64,000 bases of DNA from Rhodoferax antarcticus ANT.BR (GCF_001938565.1 NZ_MSYM01000008.1:275762-339761), one strand, 5' to 3'; positions 37,393-47,517 are shown, numbered from the stretch's first letter. The notes: a model not told the origin generated them from the letters alone. A program made the numbers and translations.

Positions 37393-37785
37393 ATGGTTCT
37401 TCCTCAAGCGCAGGCGCAACTCAAACCCAGCACCACCAAGCAAGCAGGTGATGCGGCCGAGGCGCTGGCCCTGCGCCATTTACAGCGTGCCGGGCTGGTG
37501 CTGCTGGAGCGCAATTATCGGACGCCAGGGCGCGGTGGCGGCGAAGTCGACCTGATCATGCGCGCGCCCGACGGCACCTGTGTGTTTGTCGAGGTGCGCC
37601 AGCGCCGCTCAGCCAGCCATGGCGGGGCGGCCGCCAGCGTCAGCGCCCTCAAACAGCGACGCATCGTGTTTGCTGCCCGCCACTATTTGATGCGTTTGCC
37701 GCGCCTGCCAGCCTGCCGTTTTGACGTGGTGAGCGTTGAGGCGGGTGTGGTGACGTGGCTGCAGGGCGCGTTTGACGCCGGGTGA
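37393..37785 (+). CDS. yraN: YraN/UPF0102 family nuclease-fold protein
   Basis: This 130-residue protein belongs to UPF0102, related to Holliday-junction resolvase/restriction endonuclease folds: GDAAEALALRHLQRAGLVLLERNYR, GGGEVDLIMRAPDGTCVFVEVRQR (D..E.R motif) and RFDVVSV. The role is not established. It is adjacent to rsmI, diaA and dolP as in E. coli, where lpoA is also present; no lpoA is seen here. Confidence 0.88.
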   Translation: MVLPQAQAQLKPSTTKQAGDAAEALALRHLQRAGLVLLERNYRTPGRGGGEVDLIMRAPDGTCVFVEVRQRRSASHGGAAASVSALKQRRIVFAARHYLMRLPRLPACRFDVVSVEAGVVTWLQGAFDAG

Positions 37786-37869
37786 GCGCGAAGGTAACGC
37801 TTTGAGAAAAGCGTTTTCAGACACCCTGCTGGCAAATGTGGCCAAATGCAGCCGGGTATCATCGGCCGC

Positions 37870-38469
37870 ATGCTAGAGCAACGAATCCAACAACACTTTA
37901 TTGATAGCGCCGACCTGAAATACCAAGCTGCGCCTCTTCTGAGTAAGCCCATTGCAGATGCCGTGCAGGCCCTTTTGACATGTGTGACCAGTGGCGGCAA
38001 GGTGCTAATTTGCGGCAACGGTGGGTCTGCTGCCGACGCCCAACATTTCGCCGCGGAATTCGTCGGCCGCTTTGAACGCGAACGCCCTGAACTGGCGGCC
38101 ATCGCCCTGACCACTGACAGCTCCATCCTGACAGCGGTCGCCAACGACTACGGCTTCAGCGTCATCTTTTCGCGCCAGGTGCGTGCGCTCGGGCAAGCTG
38201 GCGACGTGCTGCTCGCCATCACCACCAGTGGAAATTCCGAAAATGTCCTTAAAGCCATCGAAGCCGCTCACGAGCGCGAGATGGTCATCATCGGCCTGAG
38301 CGGGCGCGGTGGCGGCAAGATGACCCGGGCGTTACGCGATACGGATGTTCACATTTGCGTGCCGCACGACCGCACCGCCCGCGTTCAAGAAGTTCACCTG
38401 CTGACGCTGCACTGCCTGTGCGACGCGGTGGATGATTTGTTACTTGGTGACACTGAAAGCACTTTATGA
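37870..38469 (+). CDS. diaA: SIS-domain protein, DiaA/GmhA family
   Basis: The 199-residue SIS protein has GGKVLICGNGGSAADAQHFAAEFVGRF and LAITTSGNSENVLKAIEAAHERE, the sugar-phosphate-binding loops. The family includes sedoheptulose-7-phosphate isomerase GmhA and the DnaA-binding initiator stimulator DiaA. Its place between yraN and a BON lipoprotein gene is that of diaA in E. coli, so I prefer DiaA; a GmhA role is possible. ATG 37870 (MLEQRIQQHF) is preferred over an upstream ATG. It overlaps dolP by four bases. Confidence 0.85.
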   Translation: MLEQRIQQHFIDSADLKYQAAPLLSKPIADAVQALLTCVTSGGKVLICGNGGSAADAQHFAAEFVGRFERERPELAAIALTTDSSILTAVANDYGFSVIFSRQVRALGQAGDVLLAITTSGNSENVLKAIEAAHEREMVIIGLSGRGGGKMTRALRDTDVHICVPHDRTARVQEVHLLTLHCLCDAVDDLLLGDTESTL

Positions 38470-39089
38470 CCTACCCCACATGTCGACTTTTAACCCTTTT
38501 GACGCTCACTGTTGTTCTGGGCAGCAGCCTGACCGCCTGTTTTCCCGTGTTGGTGGGCGGTGCGGTGATGACCGGCCTGGTGGCCACCGACCGCCGCACC
38601 TCGGGTGCCCAGCTGGAAGACGAAAGCATCGAGTTGCGCGCTGCCAGCCGCATCCGCGACAACCTGGGTGACCGCGTGCATGTAAACGTGACCAGCTACA
38701 ACCGGCGTGTATTGCTGACCGGTGAAGTGCCCTCGGCGCAGGATCGTCAACTGGTGGAGCAAGTGGTGTCGCGCGTGGAAAACGTGCAGTCAACGGTGAA
38801 CGAGTTGGCTGTGCTGGGCAACTCAACCCTGACGCAGCGCTCCTCTGACACGCTGGTTACCGGCCGTGTCAAGGCAGCGTTTGTTGACGCCAAGGACCTG
38901 TTTGTCAATTCGCTCAAGGTGGTCACCGAGCGCGGCACCGTCTATTTGATGGGGCGGGTCACCCAGCGCGAGGCAGACCGCGCCACCGACATCACCCGCT
39001 CTACCAGTGGTGCGCAAAAAGTGGTGCGAGTGTTTGAAATCATCAGCGAAGACGAGTTGCGCCGCATATTGCCGCTACAGGCCCAGTAG
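38466..39089 (+). CDS. dolP: BON-domain outer membrane lipoprotein
   Basis: The 207-residue protein has a lipoprotein signal with lipobox LTAC (GSSLTACFPVLVGG) and two BON domains (IRDNLGDRVHVNVTSYNRRVLLTGEVPS and VKAAFVDAKDLFVNSLKVVTERGTVYLMGRV). It matches DolP/YraP, which binds anionic phospholipids at division sites and supports envelope integrity. It overlaps diaA by ATGA and is the last gene of this cluster. Confidence 0.9.
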   Translation: MTYPTCRLLTLLTLTVVLGSSLTACFPVLVGGAVMTGLVATDRRTSGAQLEDESIELRAASRIRDNLGDRVHVNVTSYNRRVLLTGEVPSAQDRQLVEQVVSRVENVQSTVNELAVLGNSTLTQRSSDTLVTGRVKAAFVDAKDLFVNSLKVVTERGTVYLMGRVTQREADRATDITRSTSGAQKVVRVFEIISEDELRRILPLQAQ

Positions 39090-39233
39090 CAGCGCAGGAC
39101 CTAATGGACCGAACTCAAGCCCGGTCACCCCTTGTAGACATTTTGCGTCAGGTTTGATGTGATTTTTTGATACGTGACTGGACCTGCGGGGCGGCGATTC
39201 GTCGTGGCGGGCAACATAACGTCAAAGCCGTGA

Positions 39234-39794
39234 TCACTCGGCCAGCGGCGCGGGGTAGCTGACCCGCAGCACCTCAATCTCATCCACCCGACCCGGCATC
39301 ACCAGTTTGAGCACGTCGCCCTCAAACGCTTTGAGCAGCGTGCGGGCGATGGGCGAGATCCAGCTCACTTCGCCCGCTGCGCTGTTGGCCTCATCAATGC
39401 CGACAATTTTGACGGTGCGCTGCACACCCTCTTCGTCCACGTACGTGACGTTGGCGCCAAAGTAAATTTGCGTGTTGCCGTGGTGCAGCGCGGGGTCGGC
39501 CACCACGGCGATCTCCAGGCGCTTGATCAGAAAGCGAATGCGCCGGTCAATCTCGCGCAGGCGCTTTTTGCCGTAGTGGTAGTCACCGTTCTCCGAGCGG
39601 TCGCCATTGCTGGCGGCCCAGTGGACCACCTCGACGATCTTCGGGCGCTCCACTTCCACCAGCTCCTTGAGCTCGGCGCGCAGGGTGGCGAAGCCTGTGG
39701 GGGTGATGTAGTTTTTGCCTCCGGCGGGCAGTGGCGGCAGGCTCAGCTCGTCGTCATCGTCGTTGTCTGTCTCTTTGGTGAAGGCCTTGCTCAT
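39234..39794 (-). CDS. greB: Transcription elongation factor GreB
   Basis: The 186-residue protein has the N-terminal coiled coil (GFATLRAELKELVEVERPKIVEVVHWAASNGDRSENGDYHYGKKRLREIDRR) with the acidic tip residues and a C-terminal FKBP-like domain (VTYVDEEGVQRTVKIVGIDEA). It rescues backtracked RNA polymerase by stimulating transcript cleavage. ATG 39794 (MSKAFTKETDNDDDDE) is chosen; the acidic N-terminus is typical of betaproteobacterial GreB. Confidence 0.93.
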   Translation of the reverse strand: MSKAFTKETDNDDDDELSLPPLPAGGKNYITPTGFATLRAELKELVEVERPKIVEVVHWAASNGDRSENGDYHYGKKRLREIDRRIRFLIKRLEIAVVADPALHHGNTQIYFGANVTYVDEEGVQRTVKIVGIDEANSAAGEVSWISPIARTLLKAFEGDVLKLVMPGRVDEIEVLRVSYPAPLAE

Positions 39795-39929
39795 GGTGTG
39801 TGGGTGCTTGGGGAAAGTGGGTGTGCGCAATGCACCGATTGGCGCGATTGTTTTGCTTGCCCACACTGTAGTCGCCAGCTCGCCAATGCAGCGCTCGCAT
39901 CACCGGCCTTTTTGGCCAACCTGACTGGT

Positions 39930-41240
39930 TCAGTCCAGCAGGCTTTTCTCTTGACCCAGCATCACCCGTGTCACCAGTGTCACACCCAAAGGCGTCACGT
40001 GATACCGCTTGGCGTCTTCCAGCGGATCAAGACCAATCTGGGTGCCGTCGGGAATCGTGCAGTTTTTGTCAATAATGCATTTTTGAAGGGCGCAGTGCCT
40101 GCCGATCTGCACGCCTGAGAGCACCACGCAGTCTTGCACCAGCGAATAGCTATGCATCCGCACATTCGGAAACACCATCGACCGCCTGACGGTGGCACCG
40201 CTGATGATGCAGCCCCCCGCCACCATGGCGTCCAGCGCCACGCCGCAGCGCTGCTCGTCGTTGAAGACAAATTTGGCGGGTGGACTTTGCGGCTGCCAGG
40301 TCCAGATGGGCCACTGCTTGTCGTACACATTGAGGTGTGGGTCCACCTGCACCAAGTCCATGTTGGCTTCCCAGTAGGCGTCCAGCGTGCCAACGTCGCG
40401 CCAATAGGGGGGCTTGCCAGGCTCACCCACATGACTGTCCTCAAACCGGTGAGCGTAAACACTTCCCTGCGCCAAGCAGCGGGGTATCACGTCCCGAAGG
40501 AAATCATGGCCTGACGCAGCATCGGCGGCGTCTTGCTGCAGCTGCCGGTAAAGAAAATCCGTGTTGAAAACATAGATACCCATGCTGGTCAGGGCCGCCG
40601 ACTGATCGCCTGACTGATCACCGGGCAGGGCGGGCCCGGTGTGAAACTGAAGCACCCGTTGTAACGCATCCAGCGTCATCACGCCTGTCGGGTTTGCCTG
40701 CGCGGCAGGCAAACTGATGCAAGCCAGAGTGGCGTCGGCACAGCGCTGCACGTGCTCGGCCAGCAAGCGTCCGTAGTCCATGCGGTAAATGTGGTCGCCA
40801 GCGAGGATCAGCACGTAATCTGGTGCCGCACGGGCCACCTCGCGCCAGTTCTGAAACACCGCATCTGCGGTGCCCCGGTACCACTGCGACGCATTGAGCT
40901 GTTGCTGGGCAGGCATGATCTCGATGAACTCACCCAGGCGACCGTCCAGAAAACTCCAGCCCAGTTGCAGATGCCGGATCAGGCTCTGCGCCCGGTACTG
41001 CGTGGCGACACCCACGCGCCGCACGCCGGAATTCACGCAGTTGGACAGCGCAAAGTCAATCAGGCGGAATTTGCCGCCAAACGACACTGCCGGCTTGGAG
41101 CGCCAGTCGGTCAACTCATGCAAATCCTGGCTGTGCGCGCCTTCCAGAATCATGGCAAAGCTGTTGCGCGTAAGCTGGCTGACGAAACGCGGCCGCCTGA
41201 CTGCGCTACTGGCGGGGTCGGGCCGGTTATCAAATGCCAT
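39930..41240 (-). CDS. glgC: Glucose-1-phosphate adenylyltransferase
   Basis: The 436-residue enzyme makes ADP-glucose for glycogen. It shows SFGGKFRLIDFALSNCVNSGVRR, the GTADAVFQNW and LILAGDHIYRMDYGRLL substrate segments, and a C-terminal left-handed beta-helix. The start ATG 41240 gives MAFDNRPDPASSAVRRPRFV. No other glycogen gene is adjacent. A PHO-box-like pair of repeats lies 68 bases upstream, which would tie glycogen storage to phosphate limitation. Confidence 0.94.
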   Translation of the reverse strand: MAFDNRPDPASSAVRRPRFVSQLTRNSFAMILEGAHSQDLHELTDWRSKPAVSFGGKFRLIDFALSNCVNSGVRRVGVATQYRAQSLIRHLQLGWSFLDGRLGEFIEIMPAQQQLNASQWYRGTADAVFQNWREVARAAPDYVLILAGDHIYRMDYGRLLAEHVQRCADATLACISLPAAQANPTGVMTLDALQRVLQFHTGPALPGDQSGDQSAALTSMGIYVFNTDFLYRQLQQDAADAASGHDFLRDVIPRCLAQGSVYAHRFEDSHVGEPGKPPYWRDVGTLDAYWEANMDLVQVDPHLNVYDKQWPIWTWQPQSPPAKFVFNDEQRCGVALDAMVAGGCIISGATVRRSMVFPNVRMHSYSLVQDCVVLSGVQIGRHCALQKCIIDKNCTIPDGTQIGLDPLEDAKRYHVTPLGVTLVTRVMLGQEKSLLD

Positions 41241-41307
41241 GCTTGTTCTCCACAATGCTTCAGCCCATGGTAGGGAAGCCTTGTGTCAAAGCGGTGACAG
41301 CTTCAAT

Positions 41308-41325
41308 TTGTCACAAATCCTTCAT
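41308..41325. promoter_or_regulatory. PHO-box-like repeat between glgC and the CorA-type gene
   Basis: TTGTCAC and CCTTCAT are separated by four bases (AAAT), the 7-4-7 layout of a PhoB box. Two further TGTCA-like elements lie immediately upstream (GTGTCAA, GTGACAG). Which divergent gene it serves cannot be told. Confidence 0.5.
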
Positions 41326-41435
41326 AGTACTGTTCAATACTGCTGCGACACCTAATGGGCGGCATGCTTGGACAGCGCCACGCCCATCTCTGGCAAGAGA
41401 CCCCCCCCCGCAAAACCACCTAGACACTGAGCACC

Positions 41436-42743
41436 ATGACAGCGACCGCAGAACAAGTGTCAGAGATGCTCAAAAAGCAAAAGCGGGTTGCCGGCATGGT
41501 GCACAACCAAACCATGCCCCGCCAGGAAGTTGTCGAGACCCTGGTACAGCGCCAGCATCTGGCCGAACTGCAAAACATGTTGGCGCAGTTGTCTGCCGCA
41601 GAGGTGGGAAGCCTGCTGGACGCACTGTCTGTGGACGAGGCGCAGCTGCTCTGGCAACAGATTGCTGTTGCCCGCCAAAACGACATCCTGTGGGAAGTGA
41701 GCGACGCGCGGCGCGAGTTGCTGGTGGGCGACCGGGAGCCGGTTTTTAACGAGAGCCAGATCAATGCGTTTGTGCTGGTGGCAGGCAAGCTGCAGCAAAT
41801 GGCAGTTGCGGGGCGTAAAAGCCTGGAAGGCATCAGCCCGATCTGGATCGACCTGCTGGGTGCCAGCAAGGCTGAGCGGCACTATGTGGGCGCGCACTTT
41901 GGCCTGAGCTTTTCAGACCCGGACGACATCACCGACCTGGAAGCCAGCTCGCGCTACCGCATTGAAGAAAACGGCGAGATCCACCTGCACTCCAATTTCC
42001 TGCTCGACAAAGAGGGTGACTCGCGCAGCGTGCCGGTGGCGTTCATCCTGCACCAGGGCATTCTGTTTTCGCTGCGCAACGAAGAGCTACCAGTATTCAG
42101 ATTGCAGCGCCGACGCGCTCGCACCCAGATCGGTTATGTGTCTGACTGCACCGATGTGCTGCTGGACTTGTATGGCGCCGATGTGGAGTATTCGGCCGAC
42201 TCGCTGGAAGATATTTACGGCACGCTTGGCAAAGTGGGCCGCCAGGTGCTGAGCGAAACCATCAGCGACCGGGAAGCCGCCGCCATTTTGGGTGACATTG
42301 CCGAAGAGGAAGACCTGAATGGGCGCATCCGGGGAAACATTCTTGACACCCAACGCGCCATCAACTACTTGATCCGCAGCAAAACCCTGACAACCACGCA
42401 GTTTGACGACGCCAGGCAGATTCTGCGCAACATCGACTCGCTAAACAGCCACACCTCGTTTCTGTTTGACAAGATCAACTTTTTGATGGATGCCACCATT
42501 GGCTTCATCAACATCAACCAGAACAAACGCATCAACCAGTTGACCGTTTTTGGTGTGGTGTTCACCCCCATCAACATCCTGGCGGGCATGGGCGGCATGT
42601 CAGAGTTTTCGATGATGACGCAAGGTATCCCGTGGCCGCTCGCCTATGGAGGATTTTTATTGGGGGCCGGTCTGATTGGTGTGTCGACGTTTTTACTGCT
42701 CAAACATCTGGAGAGCCGCCAGATCAGAGCCAAAAAGGTGTGA
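41436..42743 (+). CDS. CorA-family divalent cation transporter with MgtE-N-like segment
   Basis: The 435-residue protein ends with a CorA domain: a long helical stalk (RIRGNILDTQRAINYLIRSKTL) and two C-terminal membrane helices. At the first helix the usual GMN selectivity motif is replaced by GMG (INILAGMGGMSEFS). The N-terminus (residues about 30-80, VQRQHLAELQNMLAQLSAAEVGSLLDALSVDEAQLLWQQ) resembles the superhelical MgtE N domain that senses magnesium. It probably moves Mg or a related metal. Closely related GMG variants exist in proteobacteria. Confidence 0.83.
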   Translation: MTATAEQVSEMLKKQKRVAGMVHNQTMPRQEVVETLVQRQHLAELQNMLAQLSAAEVGSLLDALSVDEAQLLWQQIAVARQNDILWEVSDARRELLVGDREPVFNESQINAFVLVAGKLQQMAVAGRKSLEGISPIWIDLLGASKAERHYVGAHFGLSFSDPDDITDLEASSRYRIEENGEIHLHSNFLLDKEGDSRSVPVAFILHQGILFSLRNEELPVFRLQRRRARTQIGYVSDCTDVLLDLYGADVEYSADSLEDIYGTLGKVGRQVLSETISDREAAAILGDIAEEEDLNGRIRGNILDTQRAINYLIRSKTLTTTQFDDARQILRNIDSLNSHTSFLFDKINFLMDATIGFININQNKRINQLTVFGVVFTPINILAGMGGMSEFSMMTQGIPWPLAYGGFLLGAGLIGVSTFLLLKHLESRQIRAKKV

Positions 42744-42989
42744 TGCGCGCAGGCGCCGCGCTTCAGGGCCGTGGCGTTGGCCAGGACTCCCAACGCGCCA
42801 CCCAGCGCGAGCGCTGCAGGCAGCCAAACTCCATCACTCCCCAGACAACGCAAGCGGGAATGGCTAACAACCTGAAAAAATTGGCCTTGAATCGCATAGG
42901 TCTTGGGTCTGGTGAAAACGACTGTTTGGAAGTTAACAAACCATGATGACGTATTTGTGTCAGTACCCAAGAGACGCGGTGGCCGCTAC

Positions 42990-44003
42990 ATGACAGCCGC
43001 CAAACTGCCCGAGCTTGAAGCGCTGGAGCGCATCATTGAGCTGGGCGCTGGCTGGTTACATGCGCGCGTGGTGTGTGAAGTTAGCGTGCCGGGCCAAGGC
43101 AACTACCCGGTCTATGTGATTACGCTGGGCAACCCTGCCAGGGAGGCTCCTGCGGTGGGCTATTTTGGCGGCGTGCATGGCCTGGAGCGTATCGGCGCAG
43201 AGGTGGTGATTGCTTACCTGCACAGCCTTGTCATGCGCCTGCAATGGGACAGCACGCTGCACCGACAACTGGAAAATTTACGGCTGGTGTTCATGCCCAT
43301 CGTCAACCCGGGAGGTATGGCGCTGGGCACGCGCGCCAACCCGGGGGGAGTGGATTTGATGCGCAACGCGCCAGTGCAGGCCACAGAAGCCGTGCCCTTT
43401 CTGGTTGGTGGACAGCGCTTCAGCGCCGGCCTGCCGTGGTACCGTGGGCCGAAAGACCAGAGCATGGAGGCGGAAAACCAGGCGGTGTGTGAGGTGGTCA
43501 ACGCCGAGCTGCTGAGCCGCGATTTCAGCCTGTCGGTAGACTGCCACTCGGGTTTTGGAGCGCTAGACCGCCTCTGGTTCCCCTACGCCCACAAGCGGGC
43601 CCCGATGGTGCATTTGGCAGAAATGCAGGCGTTGAAAGAGATTTTTGTGCAGTCGCACAGCTACCACCGGTATCTGATTGAGCCGCAAAGCCTGCAATAC
43701 CTGGCGCATGGCGACCTGTGGGATTACCTGCACCTGCAGTCATGCGCGCAGCCCGGGCGGATTTTCTTGCCGTTGACGCTGGAGATGGGCTCCTGGCTGT
43801 GGGTCAAGAAAAACCCGCGCCAGCTGTTCTCGCGGCACGGCATCTTCAACCCCCTGATCGAACACCGTCAGCAACGGGTGCTGCGCCAGCATCAGCTGCT
43901 ACTGGATTTTTTGTCGCGCGCAGCCTGTAGCCACAACCTGTGGCTACCCACGCCGGCCACGCGTGCGCATCACCACGCACAGGCCCTGCAGGACTGGTAC
44001 TGA
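42990..44003 (+). CDS. M14-type zinc carboxypeptidase family protein
   Basis: This protein of about 337 residues has the M14 pattern: zinc ligands in GGVHGLERIG (HxxE) and SVDCHSGFG, with VFMPIVNPGGMALGTRANPGGVDLMRN between. A glutamate near LPLTLEMGSWLW is the likely catalytic base. Family members act on peptides, peptidoglycan or amidated amino acids; the substrate is unknown and no signal peptide is visible. The start is uncertain: ATG 42990 is chosen, but the frame is open to TTG 42903. An alpha/beta hydrolase gene follows at once. Confidence 0.78.
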   Translation: MTAAKLPELEALERIIELGAGWLHARVVCEVSVPGQGNYPVYVITLGNPAREAPAVGYFGGVHGLERIGAEVVIAYLHSLVMRLQWDSTLHRQLENLRLVFMPIVNPGGMALGTRANPGGVDLMRNAPVQATEAVPFLVGGQRFSAGLPWYRGPKDQSMEAENQAVCEVVNAELLSRDFSLSVDCHSGFGALDRLWFPYAHKRAPMVHLAEMQALKEIFVQSHSYHRYLIEPQSLQYLAHGDLWDYLHLQSCAQPGRIFLPLTLEMGSWLWVKKNPRQLFSRHGIFNPLIEHRQQRVLRQHQLLLDFLSRAACSHNLWLPTPATRAHHHAQALQDWY

Positions 44004-44004
44004 C

Positions 44005-44781
44005 GTGCCCGCAAACCCCTGGATTTTTTTGCGCGGACTCACCCGCGAAAGCCGCCACTGGGGTGGCTTTGTAGAGCAGTTTCAGCAGGTTTTCCCGAAC
44101 CAACCCGTGGTGGTGCTTGATCTGGCGGGCAACGGCTTGCAAAACCACCGAAGCAGTCACAGCCGGGTAGAAGACATGGTGGAAGACTGTCGCACGCAGT
44201 TGGCCCAGCGCCACATCGCGCCACCTTATCAGGTGCTGGCCATGTCGCTGGGCGCCATGGTGTCTGTAGCCTGGGCACAGGCACACCCGCAAGAGTTGAC
44301 CGCCCAGGTGTTGATCAACACCAGCCTGCGGCCCTACAGCCCTTTTTACCAGCGGCTGCAGCCCGCCAACTACGCGACGCTTTTGCGGCTGCTGCTGACC
44401 AACGCTACTCCTGAGGCATGGGAGCGCGCCATCCTGCACATGACCAGTAACAGCGCCAGCACGGCGGCGCTGCCGCTATGGCTGCAACTGCGCCAGCAGC
44501 AGCCGGTGTCACAGGCCAACGCCTTGCGGCAATTGCTGGCCGCGGCGCGGTTTCAGGCACCCGCTGGCAGCCCCACCGTGCCCACACTGTTGCTGGCCAG
44601 CGAGCACGATCACCTGGTTTGTGCCGCTTGCTCCCGGTCGCTGGCGCAAAACTGGGGGTGCCCGCTGCGGCTTCACCCCAGCGCCGGGCATGATTTGCCG
44701 CTGGATGATGGCCCGTGGGTCGCCGCACAGGTCAGGCAATGGCTTGCGCTTCTTTCAACGCCAGCTGCAGCTTCCCCATAA
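44005..44781 (+). CDS. Alpha/beta hydrolase
   Basis: The protein of about 258 residues has an alpha/beta hydrolase layout: oxyanion region [15 protein letters not shown], nucleophile elbow AMSLGA (serine), acid in SEHDHLV and histidine in [10 protein letters not shown]. The elbow is AMSLG rather than GxSxG. The GTG at 44005 directly follows the peptidase stop (TGACGTG), so translation is probably coupled. The pair may act on one substrate; I cannot name it. Confidence 0.78.
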   Translation: MPANPWIFLRGLTRESRHWGGFVEQFQQVFPNQPVVVLDLAGNGLQNHRSSHSRVEDMVEDCRTQLAQRHIAPPYQVLAMSLGAMVSVAWAQAHPQELTAQVLINTSLRPYSPFYQRLQPANYATLLRLLLTNATPEAWERAILHMTSNSASTAALPLWLQLRQQQPVSQANALRQLLAAARFQAPAGSPTVPTLLLASEHDHLVCAACSRSLAQNWGCPLRLHPSAGHDLPLDDGPWVAAQVRQWLALLSTPAAASP

Positions 44782-44891
44782 AGTCAAACCGACTTTTTTT
44801 TGTCACAAAATTTACTCAAAATGCTGTGATTCCGTCGGGTTTTTTGTTTTCCCCAGCAGTCTGGGTGACTTGTCTTGAAGGGGGGCTATCC

Positions 44892-46493
44892 ATGCCACCA
44901 AAGCGTTTTTCACAACCCTTGGGCGCCTGGGGATCGTTTTCGCGCCAGATTACCGTGGTTTTTTCACTGGTTCTGGCGATAGCTCTTCTGGGTATTGCTA
45001 TTGGCTTCTGGTCGCTCAACCATATCTCCACCGAAACCAACAGGATGGTGACTCAGGTGATGTCCACGGAGCGTGTGACTGCCGAGCTACAGCGCCACAT
45101 TGTGATCAACGTGGCACGCATCAAAGCCTTTGCGCTGAGTTCTGAACCACAGGTTGGTGACGCGTTGTTGCCGGAAATCAATGAGACTGCAAGCCAAATA
45201 GAGGTGCTGTTGAAACAGCTTGCCAGCAATTTGACGACCGCCGAAGACTTGCAAATATTGGCGCAGATGACCCAGGCGAACACCGCATTCTCGGTCGCCC
45301 GGCAAGAACTGACCATAGCCCGAGACGGTGGCCTGACCGCCAACATTGAACGCGTCTACCAAGAGCGCTTCTTGCCCGCAGCCGACACACTGCAATCGGC
45401 GGTCAACCAATTGGGCCAGGCGCAACGCACGAAAATTGAGCACTCTGCCAGTGACATTGCCCAACTGAGCCTGTCGGCGCGTTGGGGTCTGGTGGCATTT
45501 GGTCTGGCCTCGCTGGGCTTAGGCGTGGTGCTGACCTTCTGGCTGGTTCGCAATATCACCCGACCTATTCAGCAAGCGCTAGACACCGCCAATCGCGTGG
45601 CATCGCTTGACCTGACATTCAGCATTGACGGCCATGATCGCAATGAAGCTGGCAGACTGTTGCATGCCTTGAAACGTATGCAAGCCTCGCTGCACGCACT
45701 CGTGGACCAGGTTCAGGATGCCAGCCACAGTGTGGCCGAAGGAGCTACACAGATAGCCGCCGGCAACCTTGATTTTTCAAGACGTACCGAGTTGGCTGGC
45801 TCCTTTTTGCAGCAGACAGCCGGGTCCATTGACGAGGTCGCCAGCGCCTTGCACGCCTCGCTGGAAGCCGTTGCCCGCAGCGAGGAATTGGTCAAATCAG
45901 CAACCCTGGAAGCCAGTACCGGCAGCGCGGTCATGGTTGAAGTGATGCAAACCATGAACGACATCAGTGACTCGTCCCGTCGAATTGTGGACATCACTGC
46001 GGAGATCGACAGCATTGCGTTTCAAACCAATATCCTGGCACTCAATGCTGCCGTGGAGGCAGCCCGTGCCGGCGAGCAAGGGCGCGGGTTTGCCGTAGTG
46101 GCGTCAGAAGTGCGCATGCTGGCGAACCGGTCAGCACAGGCGGCGCGTGAGATCAAGGCGTTGATCGGTGCGTCTGCTATCACCGTCAAAACTGGCACCC
46201 AAAAGGCTGATCAAGCGCGCGAAGCCATGGGCCAGCTGTTTCATTCGGTAAAGCGCATGGCTTCGGGCATGAGCGAGATTCATACCGGCAGCAGTGTTCA
46301 AAGCAGCAGTATTGCCAGCATCAATGCCGCTGTTAGCAAACTGCAGCAGATGACCCAGAAAAACGCCGCTGCCATGCAGGAGGCGGCGGCCTCTGCGCGC
46401 AGTTTGCAAGGCCAGGCCAGTGGTTTGAGAGATGTCGCCAACCAGTTCCAGCTTCCCGCCAAAGCCTTAACCTTGTTGCCTGCACTTAACTGA
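44892..46493 (+). CDS. Methyl-accepting chemotaxis protein
   Basis: The 533-residue chemoreceptor has two membrane helices ([21 protein letters not shown] and [22 protein letters not shown]) flanking a four-helix-bundle-type periplasmic domain of about 165 residues, then HAMP and the signalling hairpin ([54 protein letters not shown]). No C-terminal CheR-binding pentapeptide is seen. ATG 44892 ([11 protein letters not shown]) is preferred over the long upstream frame, which overlaps the hydrolase gene. The ligand is unknown. Confidence 0.92.
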   Translation: MPPKRFSQPLGAWGSFSRQITVVFSLVLAIALLGIAIGFWSLNHISTETNRMVTQVMSTERVTAELQRHIVINVARIKAFALSSEPQVGDALLPEINETASQIEVLLKQLASNLTTAEDLQILAQMTQANTAFSVARQELTIARDGGLTANIERVYQERFLPAADTLQSAVNQLGQAQRTKIEHSASDIAQLSLSARWGLVAFGLASLGLGVVLTFWLVRNITRPIQQALDTANRVASLDLTFSIDGHDRNEAGRLLHALKRMQASLHALVDQVQDASHSVAEGATQIAAGNLDFSRRTELAGSFLQQTAGSIDEVASALHASLEAVARSEELVKSATLEASTGSAVMVEVMQTMNDISDSSRRIVDITAEIDSIAFQTNILALNAAVEAARAGEQGRGFAVVASEVRMLANRSAQAAREIKALIGASAITVKTGTQKADQAREAMGQLFHSVKRMASGMSEIHTGSSVQSSSIASINAAVSKLQQMTQKNAAAMQEAAASARSLQGQASGLRDVANQFQLPAKALTLLPALN

Positions 46494-46576
46494 TGGCGTC
46501 ACTGAATCTACTTATTTTTGACTTGGTAACGTCACCCTAACTAGCGACGATGCAGTATCAAAAACTGGAGCGCGAC

Positions 46577-47503
46577 ATGATCCAACCGCCGACCACTGCT
46601 TTTACGCTATCTGGCCAGGCGTTCTCCGGGGTGATGCGGCGCGCACCGCTTGGCGAGGCTGCGGCCCTGATCAGCCAGGCCATGCATCATGACCATGCCG
46701 ACCCAGAGGCCCCACCACAAAAGCGCTACCGCGCCATTTTTATTTCAGACCTGCATTTGGGCACACCCGGCTGCCAGGCCCATGCGTTGCTGGATTTCAT
46801 CAAAGCCAACAACAGCGACTACCTGTATTTGGTGGGTGACATCGTGGATGGCTGGCAGTTGCGCCGACGTTGGCACTGGCCCGCCTCTCACAACGATGTA
46901 GTGCAAAAACTGCTGCGCTGCGCCCGCAAAGGCTGCCGTATCATTTACGTGCCAGGCAACCACGACGAGTTTGCGCGTGGCTTTTTCGGCCACCAGTTCG
47001 GCGGTATTGAGGTAGCAGACGATCCGGTGCATATCACAGCTGACGGCAAGCGCTTGTGGGTGACCCATGGCGACAGCTTTGATGGCGTGATTCAGTGCGC
47101 CAAGTGGCTGGCCTACCTAGGCGACAACCTGTACGAGTTCACACTCAAGCTCAACCGCCATTTGAACCATTGGCGCGCTCGCATGGGCCTGCCCTACTGG
47201 TCGCTGTCAGCCTACCTGAAACACAAGGTGAAGAAGGCGGTGATGTACGTGGACGACTTTGAGCAAGCAGTTGCCCGTGAAACCCTGCGGCGCGGGCACC
47301 ATGGCGTGGTGTGTGGCCACATCCACCGCGCCGAAATGCGAACAGTAAATGGTGTGCTGTATTGCAATGACGGCGACTGGGTCGAAAGCTGCACCGCGCT
47401 GGTGGAACATTACAGCGGCCGACTGGAACTGGTGCACTGGTTGGCACCCGGTCACGCCACGCAGGGCCAGTCTGAGCGGGTCAATCTGCACGAAGCAGCC
47501 TAA
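46577..47503 (+). CDS. Calcineurin-like phosphoesterase, LpxH/PlcP type
   Basis: The 308-residue protein has a full set of binuclear metallophosphoesterase motifs: SDLHLG, VGDIVDGW, PGNHDEF, THGDSFD and CGHIHRAE. Databases usually name this group UDP-2,3-diacylglucosamine diphosphatase, but the PlcP phospholipase C, which strips headgroups from phospholipids under phosphate starvation, belongs to the same group. The glycosyltransferase at 49918-51081 is a plausible partner for the resulting diacylglycerol. ATG 46577 is six bases after GGAG; an ATG at 46550 is also in frame. Confidence 0.82.
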   Translation: MIQPPTTAFTLSGQAFSGVMRRAPLGEAAALISQAMHHDHADPEAPPQKRYRAIFISDLHLGTPGCQAHALLDFIKANNSDYLYLVGDIVDGWQLRRRWHWPASHNDVVQKLLRCARKGCRIIYVPGNHDEFARGFFGHQFGGIEVADDPVHITADGKRLWVTHGDSFDGVIQCAKWLAYLGDNLYEFTLKLNRHLNHWRARMGLPYWSLSAYLKHKVKKAVMYVDDFEQAVARETLRRGHHGVVCGHIHRAEMRTVNGVLYCNDGDWVESCTALVEHYSGRLELVHWLAPGHATQGQSERVNLHEAA

Positions 47504-47517
47504 CCCACAAGGCACGC

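Noticed and set aside
46497..46545. PHO box upstream of the PlcP-like gene
   Set aside because: GTCAC-like units with an 11-base period are present but too degenerate to support.
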